From positions 1 through 8,019 of the forward strand of contig JAJYAH010000299.1 in assembly GCA_021779635.1 (NCBI GenBank): a stretch of DNA of 8,019 nt, written 5' to 3'. This stretch comes from Pseudomonadota bacterium. GTDB taxonomy: Bacteria > Pseudomonadota > Alphaproteobacteria > Rhizobiales > Xanthobacteraceae. A program made the translations under genes and the position numbers. Position 1 is the first letter of the stretch. Each line of letters starts with the position of its first letter. A model generated the notes under the pieces. The model did not search any database and was not told where the DNA came from. It was given only the letters and a program-made list of their open reading frames with translations. Below, in pieces: positions 1 to 7,376 of this stretch.

Positions 1-1
1 G

Positions 2-526
2 ATCTTCACCGGCGACTGGTCGATGCCGGTCAAGGAAGCCGAAGCGACCAACAGCCTGATCGATCAGGGCGTCGATGTGCTGACCTGCCATGTCGATGGA
101 CCGAAGACGATGGTCGAGAACGCAGCGCGGCGTGGCGCGATGGTCTGCGGCTATCACGTCAACCAGTCGCCGCTGGCGCCAAAGGCCTATCTGACCGGCG
201 CCGAATGGAACTGGGAAGCGCTCTATCCGAAGTTCGTGAAGATGATCACCGCCGGCCAGGAGATACCGAATTTCTACCGTGGCGGTCTGAAAGAAGAGAT
301 CGTCAAGGTCTCGCCCTATGGCGAAGCGGTCTCAGCGGAGGCCCGCAAACACGCGGACGATATCAAGGCCAAACTGGTCGCCGGCGGTTACGTCATCTTC
401 AAGGGCCCGATCGCCGACAACAAGGGCAAGACCGTGATCGGCGCCGGAACCGAGCGCGGCCAGAAGGACGCCGAGCTTGAAAAGATGGACTATCTGGTCG
501 AGGGCGTCGTCGGAGCGACCTCGTGA
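2..526 (+). CDS. BMP-family ABC transporter substrate-binding protein (5' partial)
   Basis: Only the C-terminal 174 residues are present; the frame is open from base 2 and ends with TGA at 524-526. The signal peptide and N-terminal lobe lie left of the window. The fragment reads as the second lobe of a Bmp/Med/PnrA-type periplasmic binding protein: an 'EAEATNSLIDQGVDVLTCHVDGP' type stretch (a helix plus the strand that meets the ligand), then 'GAMVCGYHVNQSPLAPKAYLTG', then 'WNWEALYPKFVKMITAG', which matches the usual tail where the protein reports how much ligand is bound per lobe. Known members bind nucleosides, purines or lipoprotein ligands in the periplasm and feed a YufP/YufQ/YufO-type importer. 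Exactly such permeases and an ATPase follow, so this is their binding protein. The stop overlaps the next gene's GTG start. Ligand is not evident; because biuH sits in the same operon, a ureide such as biuret is a reasonable guess. Family sure, ligand unsure. Confidence -1.
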   Translation: MFTGDWSMPVKEAEATNSLIDQGVDVLTCHVDGPKTMVENAARRGAMVCGYHVNQSPLAPKAYLTGAEWNWEALYPKFVKMITAGQEIPNFYRGGLKEEIVKVSPYGEAVSAEARKHADDIKAKLVAGGYVIFKGPIADNKGKTVIGAGTERGQKDAELEKMDYLVEGVVGATS

Positions 527-1632
527 CATCAGGCGTTGCGGATCCTGCCGAAGCGGCTGCGGTTTCTCCGGCCTCGGATCCGGGATTTCTGCAGCGCTAC
601 GGCGGGACCATCGAATACATCCTCATTCCGGGCGCGGCGCTGGTCGGCGCGCTCGGCGTGTTCGGGATATTCGTCGCCCTGTTCGGCAAAAACCCGCTCG
701 ATCTATATTTCTATATGTATTACGGCGCGTTCGGCACCTGGTTTTCCTGGCAGAACACGCTGACGCGCGCGGCTCCCCTGATATTGACGGCGCTCTGCAC
801 CGCGCTACCTGCACAACTCGGCATGGTCATCATCGGCGGCGAAGGCGCGCTGCTGATCGGCGCGCTGGCGGCCACCGGCGCGGCGCTGCTCGTGCAGTCC
901 GCGCCGCCTCTGGTGGTGCAGCTTGTCATGGTCTGTGCCGGCATGGCCGGCGGCGGTCTCTGGATCATGCTGGCAGGCGGGCTTCGTCAATATCGCGGCG
1001 TCAATGAAACAATCTCCAGCCTGCTACTGGTCTATATCGCGCTCGCGATCCTCAACCATCTGGTCGAAGGCCCGATGCGCGACCCCGCCAGTCTCAACAA
1101 GCCGTCGACCCGCGAGATAGGCGCCGTCAACATGATCGGCTCGATCCCGGGCACCGAGGTGCATTGGGGACTGGTATTCGGCATCGTCGCCGCCATCGCG
1201 GCCTACATTCTGATCTATCACACCGTGTTCGGCTTCGCTGCGCGGGTCGCCGGCGGCAATATTCGGGCCGCCAAGATCGTGGGCCTGAGCGTCGGCCGGC
1301 TGATTCTGACGATCTGCTTCCTGGCGGGCGCATCGGCCGGCCTCGCCGGTATGATCGAGGTCGCGGCGGTTCAGGGCAAAACCAACGCCAACCTTGCCGC
1401 CGGTTACGGCTTTACCGGAATCCTTGTCGCCTTCCTGGCGCGACAGAATCCGCTCGCGATCATTCCCGTTGCGATCCTGCTCGGCGGCATCAGTGCGAGC
1501 GGCGGGCTACTGCAGCGGCGGCTTGGCCTGCCCGATGCATCGGTCCTGGTGCTGCAGGGAATCATCTTTGTCGCGGTGCTGGCGAGCGACGCGCTTTACG
1601 GGCGGATCGGCTTTCTGAAAGGCAAATCCTGA
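523..1632 (+). CDS. ABC transporter inner-membrane permease, BPD_transp_2 family (first subunit, YufP/NupP-like)
   Basis: A 369-residue polytopic membrane protein forming half of the translocation channel of the BMP-type importer. Hydrophobic segments lie at about 33-55, 82-104, 107-123, 128-152, 163-180, 213-234, 258-283, 296-306, 311-328 and 340-357. Family landmarks are the GGEGALLIGA segment (105-114), the NETISSLLL block (161-169), which corresponds to the conserved 'NE-I-t-ml' motif, and GYGFTGILVAFLARQNP (294-310), which corresponds to the canonical G-GF-GIaVAlL-r--P coupling region. The start is GTG at 523, inside the stop of the upstream gene (GTGA overlap); a GGAG Shine-Dalgarno at 512-515 stands 7 nt before it and supports this choice over an internal ATG. 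The N-terminal 25 residues are polar and probably cytoplasmic. The gene ends 2 bp before the second permease. Family assignment is firm; substrate is inferred only from context. Confidence -1.
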   Translation: MTSGVADPAEAAAVSPASDPGFLQRYGGTIEYILIPGAALVGALGVFGIFVALFGKNPLDLYFYMYYGAFGTWFSWQNTLTRAAPLILTALCTALPAQLGMVIIGGEGALLIGALAATGAALLVQSAPPLVVQLVMVCAGMAGGGLWIMLAGGLRQYRGVNETISSLLLVYIALAILNHLVEGPMRDPASLNKPSTREIGAVNMIGSIPGTEVHWGLVFGIVAAIAAYILIYHTVFGFAARVAGGNIRAAKIVGLSVGRLILTICFLAGASAGLAGMIEVAAVQGKTNANLAAGYGFTGILVAFLARQNPLAIIPVAILLGGISASGGLLQRRLGLPDASVLVLQGIIFVAVLASDALYGRIGFLKGKS

Positions 1633-1634
1633 AC

Positions 1635-2561
1635 ATGGCGGACGGCACGATCGGACTCTGGACGGTCCCCCTCGCGGTGTTCGGCGGCGCGATCCGCGTC
1701 TCGACGCCGTTTCTGTTCGTCAGCCTCGGCGAATGCATCACCGAGCGCAGCGGACGCATCAACCTCGGCCTTGAGGGCACGCTCGTAATGGGCGCGATGA
1801 GCGCCTACGGCATCTCCTATCTCACGGGTTCGCCCTGGCTTGGGGTTCTCGCTGCCGGCCTGACCGGCGCCCTGCTCGGCGCGCTCCACGCCGGTATTTG
1901 CTCGCTGCCGCGGGTCAATGACATCGCCGTCGGCATCGCGCTGATGCTGTTCGGCACAGGTCTCGCGTTCTATCTCGGCAAACCGCTGATCGAACCCACG
2001 GCGCCGCGATTGCCGGCGATCGATTTCGGATGGTGGAGCGATGTCTCGCAGGTTCGCGCGGCGCTGCGAATCAACGTGCTGTTTCTGATCGGGGTGGCGC
2101 TCGCACCGATTTTATACTGGGCATTTCGCACCACACGCTGGGGCCTGCTGATCCGGACCGCCGGCGAAAGTTCGGATGCCGCGCGCGCCATGGGATATTC
2201 CGTGCTCGCGATCCGTCTGCGGGCGACCATGGTCGGCGGCTTCCTCGCCGGTATCGGCGGCTCGTTCCTGTCGCTGTTCTATCCCGGCAGCTGGAACGAA
2301 GGCCTGTCCAGCGGACAAGGCATCACCGCCGTGGCGCTGGTGATCTTCGCACGTTGGGACCCGATGCTGTGCTTGTGGGCATCGCTGGCGTTCGGTGGCG
2401 CGGCAGCACTCGGACCGGCACTGCAGTCGGTCGGGGTCACTTCCGGCTATCATCTGTTCAACGCCGCGCCCTACATCCTCACTTTGGCGATCATGATCAT
2501 CACCTGCTCGCCGAAGCGTACGCTGACCGGCGCACCGGCGGAACTTTCGATCACACGATAG
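1635..2561 (+). CDS. ABC transporter inner-membrane permease, BPD_transp_2 family (second subunit, YufQ/NupQ-like)
   Basis: A 308-residue membrane protein that pairs with the preceding permease. It starts at ATG 1635, two bases after the previous stop; the same frame is open far upstream but that part is a shadow of the first permease. GAAAGG at 1617-1622 is a plausible, somewhat distant ribosome site. The signature of this subunit type is clear: [17 protein letters not shown] (32-48) followed by TLVMGA, matching the 'GE--sERsGv-NlGlEG-m--GA' block, and [17 protein letters not shown] (227-243), matching 'G-G-iaiA-vifG-W-P'. Hydrophobic segments are at about 10-31, 45-63, 69-90, 95-114, 147-163, 197-215, 229-241, 246-264 and 276-290. 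In this family the two permeases are non-identical and both are needed for uptake. The following gene (biuH) begins 11 bp downstream. Family sure; substrate inferred from the operon. Confidence -1.
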   Translation: MADGTIGLWTVPLAVFGGAIRVSTPFLFVSLGECITERSGRINLGLEGTLVMGAMSAYGISYLTGSPWLGVLAAGLTGALLGALHAGICSLPRVNDIAVGIALMLFGTGLAFYLGKPLIEPTAPRLPAIDFGWWSDVSQVRAALRINVLFLIGVALAPILYWAFRTTRWGLLIRTAGESSDAARAMGYSVLAIRLRATMVGGFLAGIGGSFLSLFYPGSWNEGLSSGQGITAVALVIFARWDPMLCLWASLAFGGAAALGPALQSVGVTSGYHLFNAAPYILTLAIMIITCSPKRTLTGAPAELSITR

Positions 2562-2572
2562 CGAGACAAGAA

Positions 2573-3256
2573 ATGGCCGAACGTTATCTGAAGTCCGAGC
2601 CCTACGCATGGCCCTACAATGGCGACCTGCGTCCGGAAAACACCGCCCTCGTCATCATCGACATGCAGACCGACTTCTGCGGCGTCGGCGGCTACGTAGA
2701 CAAGATGGGCTACGACCTGTCGCTGACCCGCGCGCCGATCGAGCCGATCAAGCGGCTGCTTGCCGTGATGCGCGATCAGGGTTTCCACATCATCCACACC
2801 CGCGAGGGTCATCGGCCGGATCTGACCGACCTGCCGGCGAACAAACGCTGGCGGTCGCGCCAGATCGGCGCCGGGATCGGCGATCCCGGCCCGTGCGGCC
2901 GGGTGCTGGTGCGCGGCGAAGCCGGCTGGGAGATCATTCCGGATCTCGCACCGCTGCCGGGCGAGCCGATTATCGACAAACCCGGCAAGGGCTCGTTCTG
3001 CGCCACCGACCTTGAGCTGATGCTGCGGCTGCGCGGCATCGAGAACCTGGTTCTTACCGGCATCACCACCGACGTCTGCGTGCATACCACGATGCGGGAG
3101 GCCAATGACCGCGGCTTCGAATGCGTGCTGGTTGAGGATTGCTGTGCCGCGACTGACAAAAGCAATCACGAACACGCGCTGAAGATGATCAAGATGCAGG
3201 GCGGGGTGTTCGGGGCCGTCGCAACATCGGCAAGCTTGATCGGAGCTTTGTCATGA
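2573..3256 (+). CDS. biuH: Biuret hydrolase (biuret amidohydrolase), isochorismatase-like cysteine hydrolase
   Basis: A 227-residue soluble enzyme of the isochorismatase-like hydrolase family, predicted to hydrolyse biuret to allophanate and ammonia. The family's catalytic triad is visible: Asp30 ([11 protein letters not shown]), Lys136 ([10 protein letters not shown]) and nucleophile Cys169 ([11 protein letters not shown]). Spacings D-K 106 and D-C 139 equal those I recall for Rhizobium leguminosarum BiuH (D36/K142/C175), and Gln209 fits the recalled Gln215. The N-terminal [16 protein letters not shown], the [12 protein letters not shown] loop (39-50) and the [20 protein letters not shown] segment (90-109) are BiuH-like by memory. 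Start ATG at 2573 gives the family length; the Shine-Dalgarno is weak (GAGACAAGAA), so translation may rely on the upstream gene 11 bp away. Its stop overlaps the ATPase start (ATGA). It is unusual to find the enzyme inside a transporter operon; this suggests the importer supplies its substrate. Alternatives are RutB-type ureidoacrylate amidohydrolase or N-carbamoylsarcosine amidase, which seem less likely. Confidence -1.
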   Translation: MAERYLKSEPYAWPYNGDLRPENTALVIIDMQTDFCGVGGYVDKMGYDLSLTRAPIEPIKRLLAVMRDQGFHIIHTREGHRPDLTDLPANKRWRSRQIGAGIGDPGPCGRVLVRGEAGWEIIPDLAPLPGEPIIDKPGKGSFCATDLELMLRLRGIENLVLTGITTDVCVHTTMREANDRGFECVLVEDCCAATDKSNHEHALKMIKMQGGVFGAVATSASLIGALS

Positions 3257-4785
3257 TTATCGGCGAAGTGCCGATGCCGAGCGGGGCGCTTGGCGTCGAC
3301 GCCATCGCCATGACCATGCGGTTCGGCGAATTCGTGGCGCTGGACAACGTCGAACTGAAAGTACGTCCCGGATCCTTTCATGCGTTGCTCGGCGAGAACG
3401 GCGCCGGCAAGAGCACGCTGGTGAAATGCATCATGGGCTATTATCACCCGACCAAGGGCGAAGTGGTGGTCGGCGGCCGCGAACAGGCGATCGCCAATCC
3501 GAAGGACGCCCACGCGCTTGGCCTCGGCATGGTGTATCAGCATTTCACGCTGGTGCCGGCGATGACCGTGGCTGAAAACCTGGTGCTGGCGCGCGACGAT
3601 GTTCCGGCCGTCATAAACTGGGGCAAGGAAAAGCAGGAACTGGAAGCGTTTCTCGCGCGCATGCCCTTCAAGGTGCCGCTTAACGCCCGCGTGTCGGACA
3701 TTTCCGCCGGCGAGCGGCAAAAATGCGAAATCCTCAAGCAGCTTTATCTCAAGCGCAGGTTTCTGATCCTTGACGAGCCGACATCGGTGCTGACGCCGGG
3801 CGAAGCCGACGAGGTGCTCGGCATGCTGCGCGCCATGGTCGTCAACGGCGATTTGACGATTTTGATGATCACGCACAAATTCCGCGAGGTGATGGCGTTC
3901 GCCGACGAGGTCACCATCCTGCGCCGCGGCAAGCTCGCCGGGCGCGGCCGTGTTGCGGATCTGACGCCGGACGACATGGCGCGTACCATGATCGGCGCGG
4001 AAGAACTGACCATTCAGCCGGCCCGGGTCGGCGAAGTGGGCGAAACACGGCTCGAACTGAGCAATCTCACCGCGCTCGACGATGCCGGCGCGGTCGCAGT
4101 GAATGGCGTTTCGCTTGCTGTCCGCGGCGGAGAAATCGTCGGCATCGCCGGGGTTTCCGGCAATGGCCAGCGGCAGCTTGTCGAGGTGCTCGCCGGCCAG
4201 CGCGAAGCCGAAAGCGGCGAAATCCGCGTGGCCGGCGACATCTATCATGCCCGCCGCGAGGAAATGCGCCGGCACAAGATGTCGCTGCTGCCCGAAGAAC
4301 CGTTGAAAAACGCGTGCGTCGGCGGCATGAGCGTCGCCGACAATATCGCATTCCGCCAGTTCGATCGCGCGCCGTTCGCGAGCGGCGGGTGGTGGCTCAA
4401 CCGCACGGCGTTTCAGGACGACGCCGGCAAGAAGATCGCGCAGTACAAGATCAAGACCCGTACACCCGATACACCGATTGCCGCACTCTCCGGTGGCAAC
4501 GTGCAGCGCGCCGTGCTGGCGCGCGAACTGGGCGACGTGGTCGAAGTCCTGATCGCCGCCAATCCCTGCTTTGGGCTGGACTTCGCCGCCGTCGCGCAAA
4601 TTCACGCGGAAATCATGGCCGCGCGAAATCGCGGCGCCGCGGTGCTGCTGGTCAGCGAGGATCTCGACGAATTACTTGAACTGTCCGACCGGCTCGCCGT
4701 GATGTTCCACGGCGAACTGGTCTATGAAGCTCGCGCCAGCGAGGCCGACCTGACGGAAATCGGACGGCACATGGCGGGGCACTGA
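3253..4785 (+). CDS. ABC transporter ATP-binding protein with two nucleotide-binding domains (YufO/NupO-like)
   Basis: A 510-residue cytoplasmic ATPase with two fused ABC domains that drives the BMP-type importer. Domain 1 (about 15-250) has a full Walker A (GENGAGKST, 47-55), Q-loop Gln96, a variant signature SAGERQ (151-156), Walker B LILDEPT (171-177) and switch His208. Domain 2 (about 262-505) has a degenerate Walker A (GVSGNGQRQ, 300-308, no Lys), an LSGGN signature (412-416) and a degenerate Walker B ([12 protein letters not shown], 432-443), followed by VSEDLDEL. One intact and one degenerate site is normal for this family, as in RbsA/MglA; 'NPCFGLD' departs from the common 'QPTRGLD'. 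Start ATG 3253 overlaps the biuH stop by 4 bp and has GGAG at 3242-3245, 7 nt upstream. Last gene of the + operon; a hairpin overlaps its end. Very sure of the family; the link to ureides rests on context. Confidence -1.
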   Translation: MIIGEVPMPSGALGVDAIAMTMRFGEFVALDNVELKVRPGSFHALLGENGAGKSTLVKCIMGYYHPTKGEVVVGGREQAIANPKDAHALGLGMVYQHFTLVPAMTVAENLVLARDDVPAVINWGKEKQELEAFLARMPFKVPLNARVSDISAGERQKCEILKQLYLKRRFLILDEPTSVLTPGEADEVLGMLRAMVVNGDLTILMITHKFREVMAFADEVTILRRGKLAGRGRVADLTPDDMARTMIGAEELTIQPARVGEVGETRLELSNLTALDDAGAVAVNGVSLAVRGGEIVGIAGVSGNGQRQLVEVLAGQREAESGEIRVAGDIYHARREEMRRHKMSLLPEEPLKNACVGGMSVADNIAFRQFDRAPFASGGWWLNRTAFQDDAGKKIAQYKIKTRTPDTPIAALSGGNVQRAVLARELGDVVEVLIAANPCFGLDFAAVAQIHAEIMAARNRGAAVLLVSEDLDELLELSDRLAVMFHGELVYEARASEADLTEIGRHMAGH

Positions 4786-4808
4786 GCGCCGGCACGAGCC
4801 GGTCTCAG
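4782..4808. terminator. Hairpin between convergent operons, possible bidirectional terminator
   Basis: Arms CTGAG (4782-4786) and CCGGC (4789-4793) pair with GCCGG (4798-4802) and CTCAG (4804-4808) around the loop ACGA, leaving a 2x1 internal bulge. It starts within the ATPase stop codon and lies 12 bp from the stop of the NCS2 permease on the other strand. No T-run follows on either strand, so it is not a textbook Rho-independent terminator; it may act as a barrier between converging transcripts or as an mRNA 3'-end stabiliser. The pairing is seen directly; the role is inferred from position. Confidence -1.
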
Positions 4809-4820
4809 CCCGCCGTCATA

Positions 4821-6473
4821 TCATTCGGCAGGTGCTGCCAGCGGCATATGCGGGTGCGAAACGCTTTCGCTGCTTGCGCCAAACCTCTCGACCGCGAGAA
4901 ATCCAGCCGCCACGACGGCGTAGGCCAGCGCAACGCCGGGCGTGACGCCGAGGCCGCCGCCGATTCCGACCGCCTCGCCATGCATGAAGCCGAAATAGGT
5001 GAGCACCGCGCCTGCAAACGCGAACGCCGCGGCTTTAGTAAAGTCGCGCTCGATGACAAAGACGCCGATCGCGCCGAGCACCAAGCCCGCGAGGATCGAA
5101 CCGCCGCCCATCACTTCCAGCCCATGATAGAGCACGCCTTGTTGAGGCAGCGAGGCGATGGCAGCCGTCTTGACGGCGCCGACCTTGTCGGGTGCCAGCG
5201 CCCCGACCGTCTGCGCGGCGCTAAGTGTCGCTCCAAGCATGGTGTCGATTTGCAGCTTGGCCCAGGCGGCGAGATGCGGCGTCAGGGCAAGCACGATCGC
5301 CGGCGCATGCTTGATCGGGGTGGTCTGGAACGCCTGCGCGCCGATCAGCATGCCGATATAGAGCAGGATCGGTGAAATCGCGACCACCGGCACCAGCGCC
5401 AGCAGCACCGAGATGATGCCGAACCAGGCCAGCACGACCACCATGATTCCGGTCGCCGCCGAATAGCCGATCCGGCCGCCCATCGCCTTCCAGCCGGGAT
5501 GGCCGATATAAACCGCGTTGATGAACGGATTTCCCATCAGGCACCCGATCAGGCTGATGACGCCATCGGCGGTCAAGACCCGCGTGGTCGGATATTCATC
5601 GCCCGCGGCCTCGGCGCTTTCGACATTGTCCATCGCCTCGACCAGATCGTAGATGCCGAATGGAATCGCCGTCACCAGAATGATGCCGAGAAATTCAAAG
5701 CCCGAGAACACCTGACCGATCGCGGGCAACGGCAGCGAGAAGCCGAAATTTGCGAACGCGTCGCCGACGCCCTTGACGCTCAAGCCTCCGAGCCCGAAAC
5801 CGAACAGGTTCGAGCCCCAGGCGATGACCATGCCGACGGCGATCGCGACCAGTCCCGCCGGAATCCCCCTCGGAAACTTCACGCCGCCGAACCAGCTCAT
5901 CAGAATGATGGCAAAGCAGACCAGACCGATCTGCGGCGTCATGTACATTTCGAGCGCCGGCCGCATCGAGATAAATGTCACCGACACGCCGGCGAGCGTG
6001 CCGAGCAAGGCGGCACGCGGCGTGATTTTCCGGATATAGGGCGCGATGAAGCCGCCGATCATCAGGATGAAGCTCTGAAAGAACACCCAGACGAGGCCGG
6101 CGGACCAGCCCTTCACGGGATCGCCGGTCTTGATCGCGATCGGCAGCATGATCACGAAGGTGACGATGAACATGTGCGGCACGCTGACGCCGGACGGAAG
6201 GGCGCAGACGTCGTTGCGTCCGGTCTTCTGCGCCAGCCGATAGGCCAGCCATGCATAGTAGAACGTGGAAAGGCACAGCATCAGGCCAAGCGCAGGGAGG
6301 ATGCGGCCGAATACCAGCGTGTCCGGCATCTTCAGCACGAAGCGCAGCAGACCGGTCAGCACCAGCATGTTGACCAGGATATTGGTGCCGAATCCGAAGA
6401 ACGCATTCCAGTCACCGGGCGTCCACAGCGCCGGCTTGAAACCTGATTTTTCCGCGGTCATGCTTGTGCTCAT
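4821..6473 (-). CDS. NCS2-family (xanthine/uracil/purine-type) permease, substrate probably a ureide or purine
   Basis: A 550-residue polytopic inner-membrane carrier. It reads as nucleobase-cation-symporter-2 in the AzgA-like/COG2252 range: an N-terminal WTPGDWNAFFGFGTNILVNMLVLTG block (17-41), the ALPSGVSVPHMFIV segment (91-104), the highly conserved AMDNVESAEAAGDEYPTTR region (280-298), then GVISLIGCLMGNPFINAVYIGHPGWKAMGGRIGYS (304-338). About 12-14 hydrophobic segments run through to residue 530, followed by a short polar tail. Known NCS2 members are proton symporters for uracil, xanthine, urate or adenine/guanine/hypoxanthine. The ATG at 6473 overlaps the upstream hydrolase stop (ATGA), with GGGAG at 6482-6486 as ribosome site, so the two are co-translated. 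Coupling to an isochorismatase-like amidohydrolase, rather than to a purine-salvage gene, suggests it carries that enzyme's substrate (triuret or another ureide). Family confident; substrate is a hypothesis. Confidence -1.
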   Translation of the reverse strand: MSTSMTAEKSGFKPALWTPGDWNAFFGFGTNILVNMLVLTGLLRFVLKMPDTLVFGRILPALGLMLCLSTFYYAWLAYRLAQKTGRNDVCALPSGVSVPHMFIVTFVIMLPIAIKTGDPVKGWSAGLVWVFFQSFILMIGGFIAPYIRKITPRAALLGTLAGVSVTFISMRPALEMYMTPQIGLVCFAIILMSWFGGVKFPRGIPAGLVAIAVGMVIAWGSNLFGFGLGGLSVKGVGDAFANFGFSLPLPAIGQVFSGFEFLGIILVTAIPFGIYDLVEAMDNVESAEAAGDEYPTTRVLTADGVISLIGCLMGNPFINAVYIGHPGWKAMGGRIGYSAATGIMVVVLAWFGIISVLLALVPVVAISPILLYIGMLIGAQAFQTTPIKHAPAIVLALTPHLAAWAKLQIDTMLGATLSAAQTVGALAPDKVGAVKTAAIASLPQQGVLYHGLEVMGGGSILAGLVLGAIGVFVIERDFTKAAAFAFAGAVLTYFGFMHGEAVGIGGGLGVTPGVALAYAVVAAGFLAVERFGASSESVSHPHMPLAAPAE

Positions 6474-7195
6474 CGTGATGCTCCCGCTGCCAAATTGTTT
6501 GAAGTCTCCGCCGTCATTGCCTCAAGAACCGCGGCCGAGTCGCTGACCCAGCCGAAGATGCCACCCTGGGCCTTGATCATCTTCAGGCCCATGTCGTGGA
6601 ATTCGGGAAAATACGATGCGCAGCCATCCGCCAGCACGACGCAGCGATAGCCGCGGTCGTTGGCCTCGCGCACGGTGGTATTGACGCAGACTTCGGTGGT
6701 GACGCCGCACACCAGCAAATTCGCGATGCCGTATTTCTGCAGGACATCGCCAAGTTCGGTCGCGTAGAACGCGCCCTTGCCGGGCTTGTCGATGACGATC
6801 TCATTGTCGAGCGGATAAAGCTCCGGAATGATGTCGTGCCCGGCTTCGCCGCGGATCAGGATCCGGCCCATCGGACCGGGATCACCGATGCGCCGGCTTG
6901 GCTCGCCGCGCTCGATCTTTGCCGGCGGCGCGTCGGACAGGTCGGGCAAATGGCCCTCGCGCGTATGTATGACGAGCATCTCGTTGGCGCGGGCCGCGGC
7001 CAGCACCGCCGCGATCGGCTTCACCGCGCGCGCCAATTGCGAGACATCATTGCCCAGCGTTTCGCCGAAACCGCCCGGCTCCATGAAATCACGCTGCATA
7101 TCGATGATGAGAAGTGCGGTGGCCGACCAGTCGAGGTCGATCGGCGCTGGCTCTGCGGCGACCGTGCCGCTGGAAGGACTTCTTGAGTTCGCCAT
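6470..7195 (-). CDS. Isochorismatase-like cysteine amidohydrolase, candidate triuret hydrolase (TrtA)
   Basis: A 241-residue soluble cysteine hydrolase, paralogous to the BiuH of this window (roughly half the positions identical by eye). The triad is intact: Asp32 (ALLIIDMQRDF), Lys137 (VIDKPGKGAF) and Cys170 (GVTTEVCVNTT), with Gln210 in KAQGGIFGW. It differs from BiuH in the EPGGFGETLGNDVS loop (39-52), AKIERGEPSRRIGDPGPMG (92-110), FYATELG (143-149) and DGCASYFPEFH (190-200); these lie around the pocket in this fold, so a different substrate is expected. Published work describes triuret hydrolase TrtA as a BiuH homologue clustered with biuH in plant-associated bacteria, making triuret to biuret a fitting reaction. 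This is contextual: the 'DFMEPGGFGE-LGND' group is large and includes uncharacterised members. ATG 7195 is chosen; a TTG at 7243 and a GTG at 7204 are in frame, but ATG gives family length. Its ribosome site is poor (AGG 2 nt away). First gene of the - operon. Confidence -1.
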   Translation of the reverse strand: MANSRSPSSGTVAAEPAPIDLDWSATALLIIDMQRDFMEPGGFGETLGNDVSQLARAVKPIAAVLAAARANEMLVIHTREGHLPDLSDAPPAKIERGEPSRRIGDPGPMGRILIRGEAGHDIIPELYPLDNEIVIDKPGKGAFYATELGDVLQKYGIANLLVCGVTTEVCVNTTVREANDRGYRCVVLADGCASYFPEFHDMGLKMIKAQGGIFGWVSDSAAVLEAMTAETSNNLAAGASR

Positions 7196-7214
7196 GACCT
7201 GCACGCGCCCCGAG

Positions 7215-7228
7215 CGAGAGAACTCTCG
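7215..7228. promoter_or_regulatory. Dyad CGAGAG-AA-CTCTCG in the leader of the TrtA-like gene
   Basis: Perfect 6-bp arms with a 2-nt centre, 20 bp upstream of the chosen ATG on the - strand. The 2-nt spacer is too short for a stable RNA loop without opening inner pairs, so a protein-binding site is more natural than a hairpin. No known operator consensus is recognised. Confidence -1.
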
Positions 7229-7252
7229 AAGGGAACTAAGCAAGGCCTATGC

Positions 7253-7277
7253 CATTGTGTACAATGCCGGACGGCAT
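7253..7277. promoter_or_regulatory. Two overlapping dyads upstream of the TrtA-like gene; putative GntR-type operator
   Basis: CATTGT-GT-ACAATG (7253-7266) is a 6+2+6 dyad whose core TTGTGTACAA fits the general GntR/FadR-FCD pattern (t-GT-n-AC-a). It overlaps a second perfect 6+2+6 dyad, ATGCCG-GA-CGGCAT (7264-7277). Both sit 58-82 bp before the TrtA-like ATG, where an operator or activator site would be expected. GntR regulators commonly control nucleobase and ureide catabolic genes, but no regulator gene is in the window. I could not find a convincing sigma-70 promoter beside it; TTGTAC inside the dyad (- strand) followed at about 17-18 bp by an AT-poor GCTTAGT is a very weak candidate. Confidence -1.
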
Positions 7278-7376
7278 CGCTCCCCATCAGAATCTTTCGT
7301 ATTTTCAGTCAGTTGTATCTTGAGCCGGGGTTTGCTTATTTCCCGGGCGACGCTTTTGCGACGTGCAAATTGCTCA

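Noticed and set aside
300..460. Degenerate second nucleotide site of the ATPase as a sign of inactivation (residues 300-443 of that protein)
   Set aside because: Loss of the Walker A lysine and the Walker B acidic pair in domain 2 is normal in this importer family, where domain 1 carries the active motifs.
2573..3256. RutB (ureidoacrylate amidohydrolase) or nicotinamidase as identity of the + strand hydrolase
   Set aside because: No other rut gene is present, the metal-binding histidines of nicotinamidases are absent, and the triad spacing and N-terminal block fit BiuH better.
3166..4605. A 479-codon open frame on the - strand across the ATPase gene
   Set aside because: It is antisense to a clearly recognisable ABC ATPase, is rich in His, Arg, Asp and Gln as GC-rich shadow frames are, and shows no domain.
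5499..6446. A 315-codon open frame on the + strand across the NCS2 permease
   Set aside because: Shadow of the permease: highly charged, repetitive in Asp, Arg, His and Gln, no ribosome site, no family likeness.
7196..7243. Extension of the TrtA-like protein to a TTG start at 7243
   Set aside because: It adds an Arg/Ser-rich leader not typical of the family and would run through the 7215-7228 dyad; ATG at 7195 already gives a usual length.
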